The notes: a model not told the origin generated them from the letters alone. A stretch of 64,000 nucleotides of DNA from CAWAND01 sp963727915 (GCA_963727915.1 CAVSID010000001.1:930001-994000); one strand, 5' to 3'; positions 46,759 through 56,134 are shown, counted from the first letter of the stretch. A program made the numbers and translations.

Positions 46759-48019
46759 ATGAAGCTCAGCCGCACCGATCAAGACATGCTCGAGGGACGG
46801 CACGGCCCGGCCGTCGCCATGGCGATGTCGATCCTTGTCCGCATGGGGGATGTGCTCGAGGCGGATCACATGCTCGACATCGAAGCTGCCCATATCGACA
46901 GTGCGCTCTACATGGGCCAGGCGACGCTTGAGTTCGCCGAGAAGCTGTCGGGGATGGGGGCCAAGGTCCGTGTGCCCACCAGCCTGAATGTCGGCGGTGT
47001 CGATCAGCAAGGCTGGCAAGCCTGGCCGGTGCCGCCGGTGTGGGCCGAGCAGGCGCATCGGCAAATGGACGCCTATCAATCGATGGGCGCTGTCCCCACC
47101 TGGACCTGCGCACCCTACCAGACCTCATTTCGTCCGACATTTGGCCAGCAGATCGCCTGGGGCGAGTCGAATGCCATCGTGTTCGCCAACTCCGTCATCG
47201 GCGCCCGCACCGAGCGCTATCCGGACCTGCTCGATATCTGTGCGGCGCTCACTGGGCGTGTGCCGGCCGTCGGCCTGCACCTGGAGTTCGAACCGGGCGG
47301 GCCAGCTGTTGATCGAACTCGCCGGCGTTCCCAAGTCGCTCCAAGCCGAAGACAGCTTCTACCCGGTCTTCGGACTGCTGGTGGGAAAGCTGGCGGGCGA
47401 CAGGATCCCGGTCCTGACGGGTCTCGAAGTCCAACCCACGGAAGACCAGCTCAAGGCATTTGGGGCGGCCACAGCCTCATCCGGCAGTGTGGCCCTGTTT
47501 CACTGGGTGGGCGTGACGCCGGAAGCGCCGTCCGTGGAGGCGGCGTTTCAGGGTCGTGAGCCTGAGGAGCGCCTGCGGGTTGGCATGCCCGACTTGAAGG
47601 CCGCCTGGCAGGAGCTGACCACCGATGCCGGCGGGCGGCTAGACATGGTCGTGCTCGGCAGTCCGCATTTTTCGTTTGACGAGTTCCGGCGGCTGGCGCC
47701 GATGCTCGAGGGGCGGCGGCGCCACACCGAAGTTGCCTTCCTCGTGACCTCGAGCCGGGCGATGGCCGCGCTGGCAGAGAAAGCAGGCCTTCTACAGCCG
47801 CTGAGGGACTTCGGCGGCCGGGTGACGCTCGACACCTGCATTCTGACCACTCCCATGCTGCCACCCGAGGTCAAGACCCTGATGACCAATTCGGCCAAAT
47901 ACGCCTACTACTCGCCCGGCTTACTCAACACACAAGTTGTGTTTGGGGGTCTGCAGGATTGTGTCCAATCGGCCGTGGAGGGCCGGGTGGTCCGGGACGA
48001 GTCACTTTGGGTAGGATGA
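46759..48019 (+). CDS. Aconitase X catalytic (large) subunit (one apparent frameshift)
   Basis: Starts 'MKLSRTDQDMLEGRHGPAVA', a typical AcnX beginning. 'THIDSALYMG'-like 'AHIDSALYMGQATLEFAEKL', 'VPTSLNVGGVD', 'TWTCAPYQT' and 'GESNAIVFANSVIGARTERY' are family signatures with iron-sulfur or metal-binding Cys. The frame changes near 47300. 'TLDTCILTTPML' near the end carries a conserved Cys. Joined length about 420 residues. AcnX enzymes include cis-3-hydroxy-L-proline dehydratase and archaeal phosphomevalonate dehydratase; which one applies here is not known. The small subunit gene follows with ATGA overlap. Confidence 0.88.
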
Positions 48020-48434
48020 TGCAAGGCAGGGCGCTCGTGCCGGGCGAGGCCGAAGGGCGAGGGCCTGGTGACAGGAGAACCCCTCAGCTTCTGGGGCGGT
48101 TACGACCAGGTCACCGGTGAAATCATCGACCGCCGCCATCCGCTCAGCGGCCAGAATGCCTCCGGGCGGATTCTCGCCCTGCCGGGAAGCAGGGGATCGA
48201 GCACGACCACGGCTGTGCTGCTCGAAGCTGTGCGCCGTGGCACGGCCCCGGCAGCCATATTGACCGCGCAACGCCGATTCATTCCTTGCCCTGGCCTCAA
48301 TCGTGGCCGACGAACTCTACCAGCGGTCCGTGCCCGTCGTGGCGCTGTCCGCCCAGGATTTTGCCGCCGTGCAGACCGGGGACTGGATCTCGGTTCACGC
48401 CGACGGCAGCATCGAAGTGGGAGAGCATCCATGA
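48016..48434 (+). CDS. Aconitase X swivel-domain (small) subunit, DUF126 (two apparent frameshifts)
   Basis: Starts 'MMQGRALVPGEAEG' at the ATGA overlap with the large subunit. After a frame change near 48050 it continues 'LVTGEPLSFWGGYDQVTGEI' and 'GQNASGRILALPGSRGSSTT', the DUF126 core. A second change near 48275 leads to 'SFLALASIVADELYQRSVPV' and 'DWISVHADGSIEV'. Joined length about 139 residues. It forms the swivelling domain of AcnX, encoded separately as in archaea. The stop overlaps coaBC start (ATGA). Confidence 0.87.
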
Positions 48435-49683
48435 CCGATCCGACGCCGAAGACAGCCAAGATTCCAATCCTGAATGGAAAACGCATCCTGCTGGGTGTGA
48501 CCGGTTCGGTCGCCGCCTATAAGGCGGTCGACCTGGCTTCCCGATTGACCCAGGCAGGGTCCGCCGTAGACGTGCTGATGACCAGGGCCGCCGAATCCTT
48601 CGTGTCGCCGCTGACCTTCCGTTCGGTGACCGGTCGTGGCGCCTACACCGAATCCGATCTGTGGGGGGCGGAGGCGCACGTTCTGCATGTGGACCTGGCC
48701 CGGAAGGCGGATGCGTATGTGATCGCCCCGGCCACGGCCAACACGATCTTCAAATTGGCCTATGGCGTCTCCAACTCGCTGGTTTCGCTGGCCGCCCTCG
48801 CGGCGGAGTGCCCGATCATGGTGGCCCCGGCGATGGATGTTGGGATGTATCAGCACACGGCCGTGCGGGCCAATGTCGAGATCCTTCACGCTCGCGGAGT
48901 CACCCTGGCGGGTCCGACTGAGGGCCGCATGGCGTCTGGTTTGGTGGGCAAGGGCCGCCTGCTGGAGCCGGCCGAGTTGGTCGGCCACCTGCGGCTAATG
49001 CTCGGCCGCGCGTGGCACGCTGGCGCACGAGAGGGTCATTGTGACCGCCGGGGGCACACAGGAGGCGATCGACCCGGTGCGCGTGATCGCCAACCGGTCG
49101 TCAGGCAAGCAAGGCTTCGCCCTGGCCCAGGCGGCGCTCGACCGGGGTGCCGAGGTCACCTTGATCGCCGGGCCGACGGCGCTTCAGACGCCGGTGGGTG
49201 CCAAGCGCCAGGATGTGACCAGCGCTGCCGAAATGAAGGAGGCGGTGATCGAGGCTGCCGACAAGGCCAGCGTGCTCCTGATGGCGGCCGCCGTGGCGGA
49301 TTTTAGGCCGGCCAGCCAAATACCGGAGAAGATCAAGAAGGCAATCCGGCCGGATGCCATCGCGCTCGAAGTCAACGGATGACATCTTGCAGGCCGTCGC
49401 CGAGCAGCGCAAGGCATCCGGACGACCGGCGGTCGTGGTGGGGTTCGCCGCCGAGAGCGAAGACTTGGTGGCGCACGCGTCGCAAAAGCTTGAATCTAAG
49501 GGCCTATCGCTGATTGTGGCCAACGATGTCACCGATCCCGACGCAGGGTTCGCTGTCGATACCAATCGGGTGACCATGATCGACCCCGACGGTGGGGTCC
49601 AGGAGCTTCCGCTGCTCTCCAAGGCCGACGTGGCCGAACGGGTGCTTGACCGCGTTGAATCGCTCTTGGCCGGCCGGGAATAA
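48431..49683 (+). CDS. coaBC: Phosphopantothenoylcysteine decarboxylase/phosphopantothenate--cysteine ligase (two apparent frameshifts)
   Basis: The N-terminal CoaC half has 'ILLGVTGSVAAYKAVDLASR', 'IAPATANTIFKLAYGVSN', 'APAMDVGMY' and 'GPTEGRMASGLVGKGRLLEP'. The C-terminal CoaB half has 'TAGGTQEAIDPVRVIANRSS', 'LLMAAAVADFRP' and 'VVVGFAAESEDLVAHA'. The frame changes near 49015 and 49370. Joined length about 417 residues fits CoaBC. It ligates cysteine to 4'-phosphopantothenate and decarboxylates the product using FMN. The ATGA overlap with the aconitase X small subunit implies cotranslation. Confidence 0.93.
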
Positions 49684-49706
49684 GCACCCGGTGGGCGTCG
49701 CAGCCT

Positions 49707-50525
49707 GTGGGTGAGCCAGGCAGGATCCTGATCGGTACGCAGGGCTTCTCCTTCGATGACTGGGTGGGTCCGTTCTATCCTCCCGGAACTTCCAAGCGCG
49801 CCTACCTCGAGGCCTACGCTGCCCTGTTTCCCACGGTCGAGATCGACTCTACTTTCTACGCCGCGCCACGGCCGTCGGTGGTGGAGGGGTGGCGGGACCG
49901 CACACCGGACGGCTTTGTCTTTTCGGCCAAGTTTCCGCGCAGCATCACCCACGACAAGAAACTAGACCGGGCCCTCCCTGAGGCCGAGGACTTCGTGGCA
50001 CGCATGCAGCTTCTTGGCGACAAGCTGGGCGTTCTCACACTGCAGTTCGCCTACGATTTCAGCCCGGATTATTTCGATGCCCTGGATGGCTTCTTGGCTC
50101 GTTTGCCCAGTGGGCAACGGTACGCCGTCGAGGTCCGCAACCGCAAGTGGTTCCAGCAGCCCCTGAATGAAATGCTCTCGAGCCACAAGGTGGCGCTGGT
50201 GCTCCAGGATCTATACTACATGCCCAAGTTGGACTGGGTCACGGCAGATTTCAGTGTTGTGCGTTGGCTTGGCCGCCGGCAGGACGTCGAGCAATTTGAC
50301 CGCATCCAGATCGACCGGACCGAAGAAATGCGGTCGTGGTCTGAAACCGTGATGGGGTTCATTCGACAGGGTATCGACCTCTACGGCTATTTCAATAACC
50401 ATTACGCTGGCCACAGCCCGGCCAGCGCCAGGGCCTTTGCCGAGATGATGGGTTTCGAGCTCCGCCCGGCCGGTGGCCACGGCGAGGGCCCGCGCCAGAT
50501 GGGCCTGGACCTGGACGGCGGCTGA
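49707..50525 (+). CDS. DUF72 family protein (YecE-like)
   Basis: 272 residues from GTG 49707. 'ILIGTQGFSFDDWVGPFYPP', 'FPTVEIDSTFYAAP', 'FVFSAKFPRSITHDK' and 'YAVEVRNRKWF' match DUF72, a TIM-barrel family without a firmly known reaction. 'YGYFNNHYAGHSPASAR' is the usual C-terminal signature. Complete in one frame. Palindrome copy E lies 10 nt after the stop. Confidence 0.92.
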   Translation: MGEPGRILIGTQGFSFDDWVGPFYPPGTSKRAYLEAYAALFPTVEIDSTFYAAPRPSVVEGWRDRTPDGFVFSAKFPRSITHDKKLDRALPEAEDFVARMQLLGDKLGVLTLQFAYDFSPDYFDALDGFLARLPSGQRYAVEVRNRKWFQQPLNEMLSSHKVALVLQDLYYMPKLDWVTADFSVVRWLGRRQDVEQFDRIQIDRTEEMRSWSETVMGFIRQGIDLYGYFNNHYAGHSPASARAFAEMMGFELRPAGGHGEGPRQMGLDLDGG

Positions 50526-50535
50526 CGCCGGCCAA

Positions 50536-50553
50536 TTGTGATGAAATTCACAA
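50536..50553 (+). repeat. Recurrent 18-bp palindrome, copy E
   Basis: TTGTGAT-GAAA-TTCACAA, one mismatch. It is 10 nt after the DUF72 stop and 48 nt before the acetyltransferase start. Confidence 0.75.
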
Positions 50554-50601
50554 GCTGTTTCAAAGTCGTCCGCGAGGTGATCTCTGTGTCAGGGTCTGCC
50601 G

Positions 50602-51139
50602 ATGGATGACATCGAACTGCGTCCGCCGCTGCCTCAGGACGCCGAGGCGCTCTTCCCATTGGTCGATGGGACCAGCGTATGTGACACGTTGGCCTGGGAC
50701 GGCCCCGAGTTCGGCCGAAGAGTTCAGCCAGGGACTGGCCCTCCGATCACTCCAGGTGCTGGCCGGGGAAAAGCACTTCTTCACCATCGTGTTGAGTGAG
50801 TCCGGCCTGCCCATCGGCTCCTGCGATGTGCGCTTTGAGAATCAGGATACGACACAGGCCAATATCGGCCTGTGGATCGGCGAGCCGTTCCAGGGTAAGG
50901 GCTACGGCACGCAGGTGGTTGGCGGCCTGGTGGCATATGGTTTTGGGCAATTGGGGCTGGACAAGATCGTGGCCGACATCTTCGTCGGGAACTGGGCGAG
51001 TCGCAGGGCATTCGAGAAGAACGGGTTTCAGCTCGAGGAGACGCAACCGGCAGCACTGATCAAGCGCGGCAAGCCGATCGATGAGTGGCTGGTTGGGTTG
51101 CTCCGGAAGGACTACCTCGCTCGAGGCATCGAGACCTAG
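50602..51139 (+). CDS. GNAT-family N-acetyltransferase (one apparent frameshift)
   Basis: Starts 'MDDIELRPPLPQDAEALFPL' at 50602. The frame changes near 50710; it continues 'EFSQGLALRSLQVLAGEKHF' and 'DTTQANIGLWIGEPFQGKGY', with QGKGYGT the acetyl-CoA pyrophosphate loop. 'GNWASRRAFEKNGFQLEE' is the RimJ/RimL-like C-terminal signature. Joined length about 178 residues. It may acetylate protein N-termini or small amines. Convergent with the fusion protein gene, 7 bases between stops. Confidence 0.85.
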
Positions 51140-51146
51140 TTCGGCG

Positions 51147-52809
51147 CTACACCGTGCGCAGGTATTGGTGGGCGAACTGAACGCACGCTGAGCCCTCGCC
51201 GATGGCGGCGGCCACACGCTTGATCGAACCGTGACGCACATCGCCGGCGGCGAATACTCCCGGCACGCTTGTTTCCAGCAGGAAAGGATCGCGCCTTAGC
51301 GTCCAGCTGGGCGGCAATTTGCCATCCTGGACCAGATCGGCCCCGGTCAAGATGAAGCCGGCCCGATCGCGGGCCAGCGTGTCGCCGATCATCTCCGTCC
51401 TGGGTATCGCCCCGATGAAAACAAAGACGGCGGCCCCCTCCAGTAGACGCGTCTCTCCCGATTCACGGTCCTTGACCCGAACGGCCTGGAGATCGTCCTC
51501 GCCTTCCATCCCCACAATCTCCGTCCCGGTGATGACATCGATGTTGGCCACGGCTTCGACCTGATCAACCAGGTACTGGGACATGGCATTGCCCAGCGAA
51601 GAGCCTCGCACTAGAAGCTGGACCCGACTGGCGTAGCGGGAGAGAAAGACAGCTCCCTGTCCGGCTGAGTTACCGCCTCCCACAACGAAGACCGGGCGAT
51701 CCCGGAAATTGGCCGCTTCGGTGACGGCAGCGCCATAGAATACGGCAGTCCCAATCAGTGCACTGGCTCCGGGGACGTTGAGCTCGAGCGTTTCCACACC
51801 GGTGGCAACGATCATGGCGTGGCACGAGATCTCCAGGCCGCTGGCGAGCTTCACAAAGCGGTAGTTATCATCCATGCGCAGGCTGGTGACTTCTTGCGCC
51901 GCCAGAAGCTCAGCGCCAAACCGGCGAGCCTGGGTGACAGCGCGGCGCGCCAAATCGGCCCCGCTCAGCCCCTTGGGGAAGCCAAGGTAGTTCTCGAATT
52001 CGAGCGCTTGTGCCCGCCTGGCCCCCCGTCCCTTCCTTCTCGACCAATACGGTGCGCAGACCCTCCGACGCGCCATAGACAGCCGCCGCCAGACCTGCGG
52101 GTCCGGCGCCGATGATCACCAAGTCGTAGAAAGGTTGGCTGGGCTCGGTCTTCAACCCGGCCTTCTTTGCCAGAGTGAGATTGTCGGGTTGGGTCAGATA
52201 CTCCCCGTCGGGGAAGAAGACCAGCGGCAGCTTGCGTTCCTCCTTGGGCAGGCTTTCCCACAAGGCACGACCCTGCGGATCGTCCTCCAGGCTGAGCCAA
52301 CGGTAGGGGATTTGGTTGCGGGCCAGGAAGTCCTTCACCCGGTGGCTGTCCGGCGTGAGCAGGTGCCCCAGCACGCGGATGCCCTCGTATGGCAGCACCG
52401 TGACCGCCGCCCAATCGCCCAAAAGGTCGTCCAGAACAGGGTACAAGTGCTGTTCGGGTGGATCCCAGGGTTTGAGCAGGTAGTAGTCCAGTCCGATGCT
52501 GTTGATGCTGTCGATAGCGGCGGCGGTATCGGCGTAGGCTGTCAGGAGGACTTTACGGGCATCGGGGTAGTGTTTGCGGGCCTGGGTGAGGAATTCGGTG
52601 CCGGACATGTGAGGCATGCGCTGGTCCACCAGAAACAGGGCCACGGGATCGTCCCGCCGGCGTAGCTCGACGACTGTTTCCAGCGCCTCTTCCCCCGATT
52701 TCGCCTTGAGGATGCGATAGCGTTCACGGTAGTGCTTGCGCAGATCGCGCTCAATGGCGTTGAGCACCTGCGGCTCATCGTCAATGGTGATGATGGCGGG
52801 CTTGGACAA
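51147..52809 (-). CDS. Fused response regulator/thioredoxin reductase-like flavoprotein (one apparent frameshift)
   Basis: N-terminal receiver (about 1-130) has 'AIITIDDEPQVLNAIERDL', Asp in 'LFLVDQRMPHMSG', and Lys in 'YYLLKPWDPPEQ'. A short thioredoxin/glutaredoxin-like linker without Cys ('FLARNQIPYRWLSLEDDPQG') follows. The flavoprotein half begins 'YDLVIIGAGPAGLAAAVYGA'. The frame changes near 52025, then 'PVFVVGGGNSAGQGAVFLS' binds NAD(P)H and 'GVFAAGDVRHGSIKRV' binds FAD. The redox CxxC of thioredoxin reductase is replaced by 'YGAAVTEA'. Such fusions are known but their electron acceptor is not. Joined length about 554 residues. Confidence 0.88.
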
Positions 52810-52922
52810 GGGGCGTTCTCCTGATGGTCGGCATCCCAGGGGCGGGTGGCAATTGCGATTGTATCTTACCCGTCGGCGGTCACCAAATCCGCCGGGTCGC
52901 CGGCATTCGCCGCGGCGTGAGT

Positions 52923-52928
52923 TATCAT
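52923..52928 (+). promoter_or_regulatory. -10 box TATCAT, 6 nt before the DUF3048 start
   Basis: TATCAT then CCGGGC then ATG 52935. The short spacing predicts a leaderless mRNA. Confidence 0.45.
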
Positions 52929-52934
52929 CCGGGC

Positions 52935-54122
52935 ATGTCGTCGCTTCTACGCCATCGGGAGCACATGCTGCTGCTCGTGCTTCTCATGAGCCTGGCCTGC
53001 AGTTCCACCCCATCTATCCTGACGGTGGAACAGACGCGCCGGGCTGCGCAGCCGCCCGAAGTAACGTCCACCAACACGCAGCCGCCACCGCCGAAGGTGA
53101 GTTCTGGCAGCCTACCGACCGCTTCTGCTCTGCCGAATATCACCAGCGGGCGGATTGGCCCGGACGGATTCCCGGCCGATGTAGATCCTCTCACCGGGCT
53201 CAAAATCGCCTCTCCGGCGCTGTTGGAGCGCCGGCCGGTCGGCCTGGAGTATGCGAACTTCCCGGTCAAAATCCGGCCCCAGTCTGGGCTCTCCCTGGCT
53301 GATCTGGTATTCGAGCATGCCTCGGGGCAAGGCACGACGCGCATCCTGGCCTTCTTCTACGGTAGAAACGCTGACAGCGCCGGACCCATTACTTCCGGCC
53401 AATGGGTGAACGGGGAGCTTGTGCGACTCTACAGCGGCATTCTGGGCGTCAACGGCGCCATCCCCGATGTCGCCCAAACCCTCCGCAGCCAGCTTCCAGG
53501 GCGCCTGTTCACCGCCGGACCATCTCTGTGCCCGGGCCTGTGCCCGCAAGGCGTGGGAAGTGCCAGTCCCGTTTTCGCCAACACGGCCGAGCTCAGCCGA
53601 TATGTGAACGGGCTGAGCAACGGCGGCGTGAAGCCCGATCTGAGCGGCTATGTCTTCGATGGGCAGCCACCGCCCGGCGGAGAACAAGCCGAGCGCCTGC
53701 GGGTGACCTATGCACAGCTGAACGAGGTTGGATGGGACTTTGATCCGCAGCTCGGGGCGTACTTGCGTCTGCAGGACATGGCAGACGGGCAACTCATGCC
53801 TGCGACAGACGCACTCACCGGACAGCAGTTGGCGGTCCAAAACGTCATCGTCCTCTTCGCCGCGCATAACGCCGTACAGCCCAACATGATCGATATCAGC
53901 CTGTGGTTTGAGCCGAGCCGGCCGATGATGCTGCTGCGGGACGGCCGTCTGTACCGCGGGACGTGGTCCGCCGCCAACCAGGATTCGCCTCTCCGGTGGT
54001 TAGACACGGATGGTCTTCGGCTGCCGCTTGCGCCCGGATCCACCTGGGTGGAGATGGTCAACCTGCAAAGTGCCGTCTCCCAGCCGGAAGCCGGCACCTG
54101 GCAGGTAGATTTCGCCCGCTGA
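52935..54122 (+). CDS. DUF3048-domain lipoprotein
   Basis: 395 residues from the ATG at 52935. A type II signal peptide, 'MLLLVLLMSLACSST', has lipobox SLAC with Cys about residue 22. A Pro/Thr-rich spacer follows. 'DVDPLTGLKIASPALLERRP' and 'GLSLADLVFEHASGQGTTRI' match the N-terminal DUF3048 domain, and 'AQNVIVLF'-like 'LAVQNVIVLFAAH' and 'TWVEMV' match its C-terminal half. The family is thought to bind cell wall or sugar ligands, but without biochemical proof. It is exposed on the outer face of the membrane. Confidence 0.85.
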   Translation: MSSLLRHREHMLLLVLLMSLACSSTPSILTVEQTRRAAQPPEVTSTNTQPPPPKVSSGSLPTASALPNITSGRIGPDGFPADVDPLTGLKIASPALLERRPVGLEYANFPVKIRPQSGLSLADLVFEHASGQGTTRILAFFYGRNADSAGPITSGQWVNGELVRLYSGILGVNGAIPDVAQTLRSQLPGRLFTAGPSLCPGLCPQGVGSASPVFANTAELSRYVNGLSNGGVKPDLSGYVFDGQPPPGGEQAERLRVTYAQLNEVGWDFDPQLGAYLRLQDMADGQLMPATDALTGQQLAVQNVIVLFAAHNAVQPNMIDISLWFEPSRPMMLLRDGRLYRGTWSAANQDSPLRWLDTDGLRLPLAPGSTWVEMVNLQSAVSQPEAGTWQVDFAR

Positions 54123-54218
54123 ACGCCAGATGGTTCGGCCCCCATTAGGGGCTCAGCTAGAATAGGATAGTCAGACCGAAACAGCCTCTCGCCGTGGAAC
54201 CCGCCAGGAGGAACCGAG

Positions 54219-54704
54219 ATGGACATCAGAATTGTGCCTCTTGAGAATCCCGAATCGCACAATGTGATTCTCGGCCAATCCCATTTCATCAAGACCGTCG
54301 AAGATCTGCATGAGGCGATGGTCAACAGCGTGCCCGGCATTCAGTTTGGGCTTGCCTTCTGCGAAGCCTCCGGGGATGCCCTGGTGCGCAAGACAGGCAC
54401 GTCGGAGGCGCTGATCTCGCTGGCGGTTGAGAATGCCCTGGCGATCGGCGCCGGGCACGTCTTCGTGCTCTTCCTCGGCAACGCCTTTCCGGTCAACGTG
54501 CTCAACGCAATCAAGGGTGTGCCCGAGGTGTGCCATATCTTCTGCGCCACGGCCAATCCGGTCCAGGTCCTGGTCGCCGAGACCGAGCAAGGCACAGGGG
54601 TTTTGGGGGTAGTGGACGGTGTCAGCCCCAAGGGCGTGGAAGACGATGCCGCCACGCAAGCGCGCTTGGGCCTGCTGAGGCAGATCGGCTACAAGCTGGC
54701 ATGA
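54219..54704 (+). CDS. Adenosine-specific kinase family protein
   Basis: 161 residues. 'NVILGQSHFIKTVEDLHEAM', 'FGLAFCEASGDALVRKTG' and 'FVLFLGNAFPVNVLNAIKGV' match the small adenosine-specific kinase family (DUF355), named from an archaeal structure. 'ATANPVQVLVAETEQGTGVL' and 'GVVDGVSPKGVEDD' complete it. Enzyme activity in bacteria has not been shown to my knowledge. The stop overlaps the next start (ATGA). Confidence 0.88.
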   Translation: MDIRIVPLENPESHNVILGQSHFIKTVEDLHEAMVNSVPGIQFGLAFCEASGDALVRKTGTSEALISLAVENALAIGAGHVFVLFLGNAFPVNVLNAIKGVPEVCHIFCATANPVQVLVAETEQGTGVLGVVDGVSPKGVEDDAATQARLGLLRQIGYKLA

Positions 54705-55108
54705 AGGCGGTTGTTGGCCTGTTGATGGCCCTGGCTCTGACGTCAGCCTGCACGGCGCATCTCCTGCCCGCGGCGCCGACGGCCAGCCCGGCAGCCTCAC
54801 AGTCGGGCATCATGGGCCAAGTGACCATCGGGCCGTCGTGCCCCGTGATGCGGATTGAGTCGCCCTGCCCCGACAAGCCGTTCCAGACGACGCTCGAGGT
54901 GACAGATCCCCTCGGGGAGCATGTCGTCGCTAAGATCCAGACCGATGCCGAGGGCAAGTACCGCCTGGCGCTGGCGCCGGGTGACTATCGGATGGTCCCC
55001 GCAACGTCGTCGCCTGCTGTCCCACCCCAAGCGCAACCCATGCCGTTTCATCTGGATGCCGGCCAATGGCTCGTGCTCGACGTTGTCTATGATAGCGGCA
55101 TCCGTTGA
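54701..55108 (+). CDS. Small lipoprotein with carboxypeptidase-regulatory-like domain
   Basis: 135 residues from the ATGA overlap. The signal 'LLMALALTSACTAH' has lipobox TSAC (Cys17). After an Ala/Pro/Ser linker, 'LEVTDPLGEHVVAKIQTDAE' and 'GKYRLALAPGDYRMVPA' resemble CarboxypepD_reg-like beta-sandwich domains. A Cys pair in 'GPSCPVMRIESPCPDK' may form a disulfide. No enzyme motif. It probably sits on the outer face of the membrane as a structural or ligand-binding component. Confidence 0.75.
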   Translation: MKAVVGLLMALALTSACTAHLLPAAPTASPAASQSGIMGQVTIGPSCPVMRIESPCPDKPFQTTLEVTDPLGEHVVAKIQTDAEGKYRLALAPGDYRMVPATSSPAVPPQAQPMPFHLDAGQWLVLDVVYDSGIR

Positions 55109-55122
55109 TGGGAGATGGCCAC

Positions 55123-56097
55123 ATGACCGACAGCATCACCGATGTGCCGGGGATCAAGGTCGGACACGCGCAAGATGAGGTCGCGGCGACAGGCTGCACG
55201 GTTGTCTTATGCGAGCAAGGGGCCGTCGGCGGCGTCGACCAGCGGGGCGGTGCGCCGGGAACGCGGGAAACCGACCCGCTCCGGCCCATGCACCTTGTCC
55301 AGCAGGTCCACGCTATCGTCCTATCTGGCGGCTCAGCCTTCGGGCTGGACGCTGCCGGCGGCGTTGTCCGCTGGCTGGAAGCGCGCGGCGTTGGATTCGA
55401 TGTCGGTGTGGCTCGCGTCCCGATCGTACCGGCCGCGATTCTCTTTGACCTCGGTCTCGGCAGCTCGACCGTGCGCCCCACGGCTGAGATGGGTTTTCAG
55501 GCGTGTGAAGCCGCCAGCGAAGCGGCGCCGGCCCAAGGCAGCGTCGGGGTGGGGACCGGCGCAAGTGTCGGCAAGATCCTGGGCATGGAGCGCGCCGTCA
55601 AGTCCGGCGTCGGGACGGCCAGCGCGCACGTCAGCGACGAACTGGTTGTGGGGGCCCTGGTGGCTGTCAACGCCATGGGCGACGTGGTCGATCCCGCCAC
55701 GGGGGCGATCCTGGCCGGTCCCAGAGGCAAGCCAGGCGCAGCGCGGTTTGGGAACACGCTCGAAATCATGCAGCAAATGGCACGACGGGAGGACATGTCC
55801 TTTGGCGCCGGTGACAACACGGTGATCGGCGTGGTCGCCACCAACGCGCGGCTGGACAAGGAAGCCGCCAACAAGGTGGCTCAAATGGCCCAGGACGGCG
55901 TGGCGCGGGCGGTCCGCCCGGCCCACACGATGGTGGACGGAGACACGCTGTTCTCCCTGGCGACCGGAGCGGTCCCGGCAGATGTCAATCTGGTGGGAGC
56001 CTTTGCCGCCGAGGTTGTGGCCAAGGCCATAGTTCGTGCGGTGCAAAATGCGAGCTCGCTGGCCGGTCTCCCAGCCATCGCCGATCTTGAAGTATGA
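55123..56097 (+). CDS. P1-family (S58/DmpA-NylC-like) peptidase
   Basis: 324 residues from the ATG at 55123, with GGGAGATGG upstream. 'DVPGIKVGHAQDEVAATG' and 'VLSGGSAFGLDAAGGVVRWL' are characteristic. 'GAGDNTVIGVVATNARLDK' holds the Asn-Thr bond at which NylC-type members self-cleave, exposing the Thr nucleophile. 'RPAHTMVDGDTLFSLATG' is the C-terminal motif. These enzymes hydrolyse N-terminal amino acids or cyclic amides. Intact in one frame. Palindrome copy F is 19 nt after the stop. Confidence 0.88.
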   Translation: MTDSITDVPGIKVGHAQDEVAATGCTVVLCEQGAVGGVDQRGGAPGTRETDPLRPMHLVQQVHAIVLSGGSAFGLDAAGGVVRWLEARGVGFDVGVARVPIVPAAILFDLGLGSSTVRPTAEMGFQACEAASEAAPAQGSVGVGTGASVGKILGMERAVKSGVGTASAHVSDELVVGALVAVNAMGDVVDPATGAILAGPRGKPGAARFGNTLEIMQQMARREDMSFGAGDNTVIGVVATNARLDKEAANKVAQMAQDGVARAVRPAHTMVDGDTLFSLATGAVPADVNLVGAFAAEVVAKAIVRAVQNASSLAGLPAIADLEV

Positions 56098-56116
56098 TCG
56101 CAGAGACGGCGATGAC

Positions 56117-56134
56117 TTGTGAAGGATTTCACTA
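56117..56134 (+). repeat. Recurrent 18-bp palindrome, copy F
   Basis: TTGTGAA-GGAT-TTCACTA, one mismatch. It is 19 nt after the P1 peptidase stop and 87 nt before the bactofilin start. Confidence 0.7.

Noticed and set aside
9477..56134. The palindrome as a promoter core with TTGTGA as the -35 box
   Set aside because: Only copy A, and weakly copy B, have a -10 box at the right spacing; the other five do not.
9477..56134. The seven palindromes as a CRISPR array or clustered repeats
   Set aside because: They are scattered kilobases apart with no regular spacers or cas genes.
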